Shown piece by piece: positions 63,130 through 64,000 of a DNA stretch of 64,000 nt. The DNA lies in NCBI RefSeq assembly GCF_009765365.1, contig NZ_VTOM01000028.1, forward strand, positions 1-64,000. Reading direction: 5' to 3'. Origin of the DNA: Antarcticirhabdus aurantiaca. GTDB lineage: Bacteria > Pseudomonadota > Alphaproteobacteria > Rhizobiales > Rhizobiaceae. Made by a program: the position numbers and the translations under genes. The notes beneath the pieces were generated by a model. That model was not told the DNA's origin and made no database searches. It saw only the letters and a list, made by a program, of their open reading frames with translations. Each line of letters begins with the position of its first letter. Position 1 is the first letter of the stretch.

Positions 63130-64000
63130 CTATGCGGTTTTCAGCTCTTCGGAACGCGTTGCGAGGCTCTCCATCGGGGCGGGCCGTCCGAAGAAGTAGC
63201 CCTGCACCTCCGTGCAGCCTTCCGCACGCACGAGATCGAAGTGGGCCTGCGTTTCCACGCCCTCCGCGACGGTCGTGACGCCCAGGCGCGTTCCGAGTTC
63301 GGCGACGAGGCCGACGATCGCGGCGCAGTCCGCGCGGGTCGTCGCGTCGCGCACGAAGGACCCGTCGATCTTGATCTTGTCGAAGGGAAAGGCCCGCAGA
63401 TGCGCCAGCGAGGAGAAGCCCGTGCCGAAATCGTCCAGCGCGATGCGAACACCCATGGCCCGCATCTGACGAAGATCCGCCAGGCTGTCGAGCTCGTTTT
63501 CGAGGAGCGCCGTTTCCGTCACCTCGATCTCGAGCCGGTCGGGCGGCAGGCCGCTCTTGAGCAGGGCGGCGAGGATGGTCGGCTGGAGCGTCCCATTGCC
63601 GAGCTGGCGCGCCGAAACGTTCACCGCGACGCGCGCCCCGTCGGTCCACGACGCCGCGTCGAGGCAGGCCTGCTCGATGACCCAGGCGCCGAGCTCGCCG
63701 ATCAATCCGCTTTCCTCGGCGACGGGAATGAACTCGCCGGGCGAGATCCAGCCGCGAAGCGGATGATGGAAGCGGATCAGCGCCTCCCGGCAGGTGATCT
63801 GCCGCGTGACGGTGTTCAAGATGGGCTGGTAATAGAGGAACAGGCCCTCGCGCTGCTCGACGGCGTGCCGCAGCTTGCTTTCCAGCCGGACGCGGTCGTT
63901 CAAGCGCAGTTCGAGCTCGGGCGTGAAGAGGCGGAACGTGTTCTTGCCGGCATCCTTGGCGTTGTAGAGCGCCATGTCCGCCCGCGCCTGGATGAGATGC
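63130..64000 (-). CDS. EAL domain protein, 3' part (GGDEF-EAL, start outside window)
   Basis: The frame is open to the right edge. It begins with the last part of a GGDEF domain (QARADMALYNAKDAGKNTFRLF) and continues with a complete EAL phosphodiesterase domain: REALIRFHHP (EAL motif), AVNVSARQLG, EVTETALLEN, DDFGTGFSSL, DKIKIDGSFV and TVAEGVET. The catalytic residues for c-di-GMP hydrolysis appear present. The state of the GGDEF site cannot be judged. A hairpin follows the stop at 63098-63123. Confidence 0.92.
   Translation of the reverse strand, partial: HLIQARADMALYNAKDAGKNTFRLFTPELELRLNDRVRLESKLRHAVEQREGLFLYYQPILNTVTRQITCREALIRFHHPLRGWISPGEFIPVAEESGLIGELGAWVIEQACLDAASWTDGARVAVNVSARQLGNGTLQPTILAALLKSGLPPDRLEIEVTETALLENELDSLADLRQMRAMGVRIALDDFGTGFSSLAHLRAFPFDKIKIDGSFVRDATTRADCAAIVGLVAELGTRLGVTTVAEGVETQAHFDLVRAEGCTEVQGYFFGRPAPMESLATRSEELKTA

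Overview
The window is high-GC chromosomal DNA of an alphaproteobacterium, most likely order Hyphomicrobiales (Rhizobiales). Supporting signs are an IF-3 gene with an ATT start inside the motif IRRPFRAPP, a ClpS2-type adaptor, a FixL/FixJ pair, a bacterial transglutaminase-like cysteine protease, the order glk - ABC exporter - dapB - gpmA, and a RIME-like palindromic repeat. The genus cannot be fixed from sequence reading alone. No rRNA, tRNA, CRISPR array, phage or complete insertion sequence was seen.

Layout. 1-500 is a repeat-rich junction that cuts off the 3' half of a potassium-channel gene just before its selectivity filter. 1145-3633 holds a SelT/W-like protein, a DUF427 protein, a SigK-like ECF sigma factor with its RskA-type membrane anti-sigma factor, and a 52-residue membrane protein. 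3753-6395 is housekeeping: murA, infA, maf, yacG. 6399-8120 carries a secreted cysteine protease and an ABHD10-like hydrolase on the minus strand. 8376-15234 is the translation cluster infC, rpmI, rplT, pheS, pheT; it is interrupted by an antisense PAS-like regulator lacking its DNA-binding end and by a membrane protein between pheS and pheT. 15374-22071 carries mepA, glk, an ABC exporter, dapB, a DUF4344 metallopeptidase and gpmA.

From 22082 on the window is more accessory: a KamA-type radical SAM enzyme, a universal stress protein, a nucleoside deaminase, a YcaQ-type glycosylase, ureidoglycine aminohydrolase, ClpS2, a MarR regulator, the fixL-fixJ operon (FixL keeps the heme-ligand His and distal Arg), an aldo/keto reductase, a DUF4139 protein, ectoine degradation (doeA-doeB), an endonuclease III homologue, betB, an FAD protein beside an Rrf2 regulator with a perfect operator-like dyad, a GMC oxidoreductase, an HNH nuclease and an amine oxidase. 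Then come an OmpA protein with a long acidic repeat, a peroxiredoxin and a DsbD-like secreted protein, a glutamine amidotransferase, a small catabolic operon (DapA-like plus RraA-like) facing a LysR regulator, a DedA protein, a GAF-PAS-GGDEF-EAL protein, a methyltransferase, a TRAP transporter with fused DctQ-DctM preceded by an unknown gene, and the 3' part of another EAL gene running off the end.

Themes are osmolyte use (doeAB, betB), redox and oxygen sensing (FixLJ, Rrf2, peroxiredoxin, SelT-like) and cyclic-di-GMP signalling (two EAL proteins). I found no clear new defence or mobile system. The best leads are the repeat junction at the left edge, the HTH-less regulator inside the translation cluster, the DapA/RraA/LysR locus, and the unknown gene joined to the TRAP operon.
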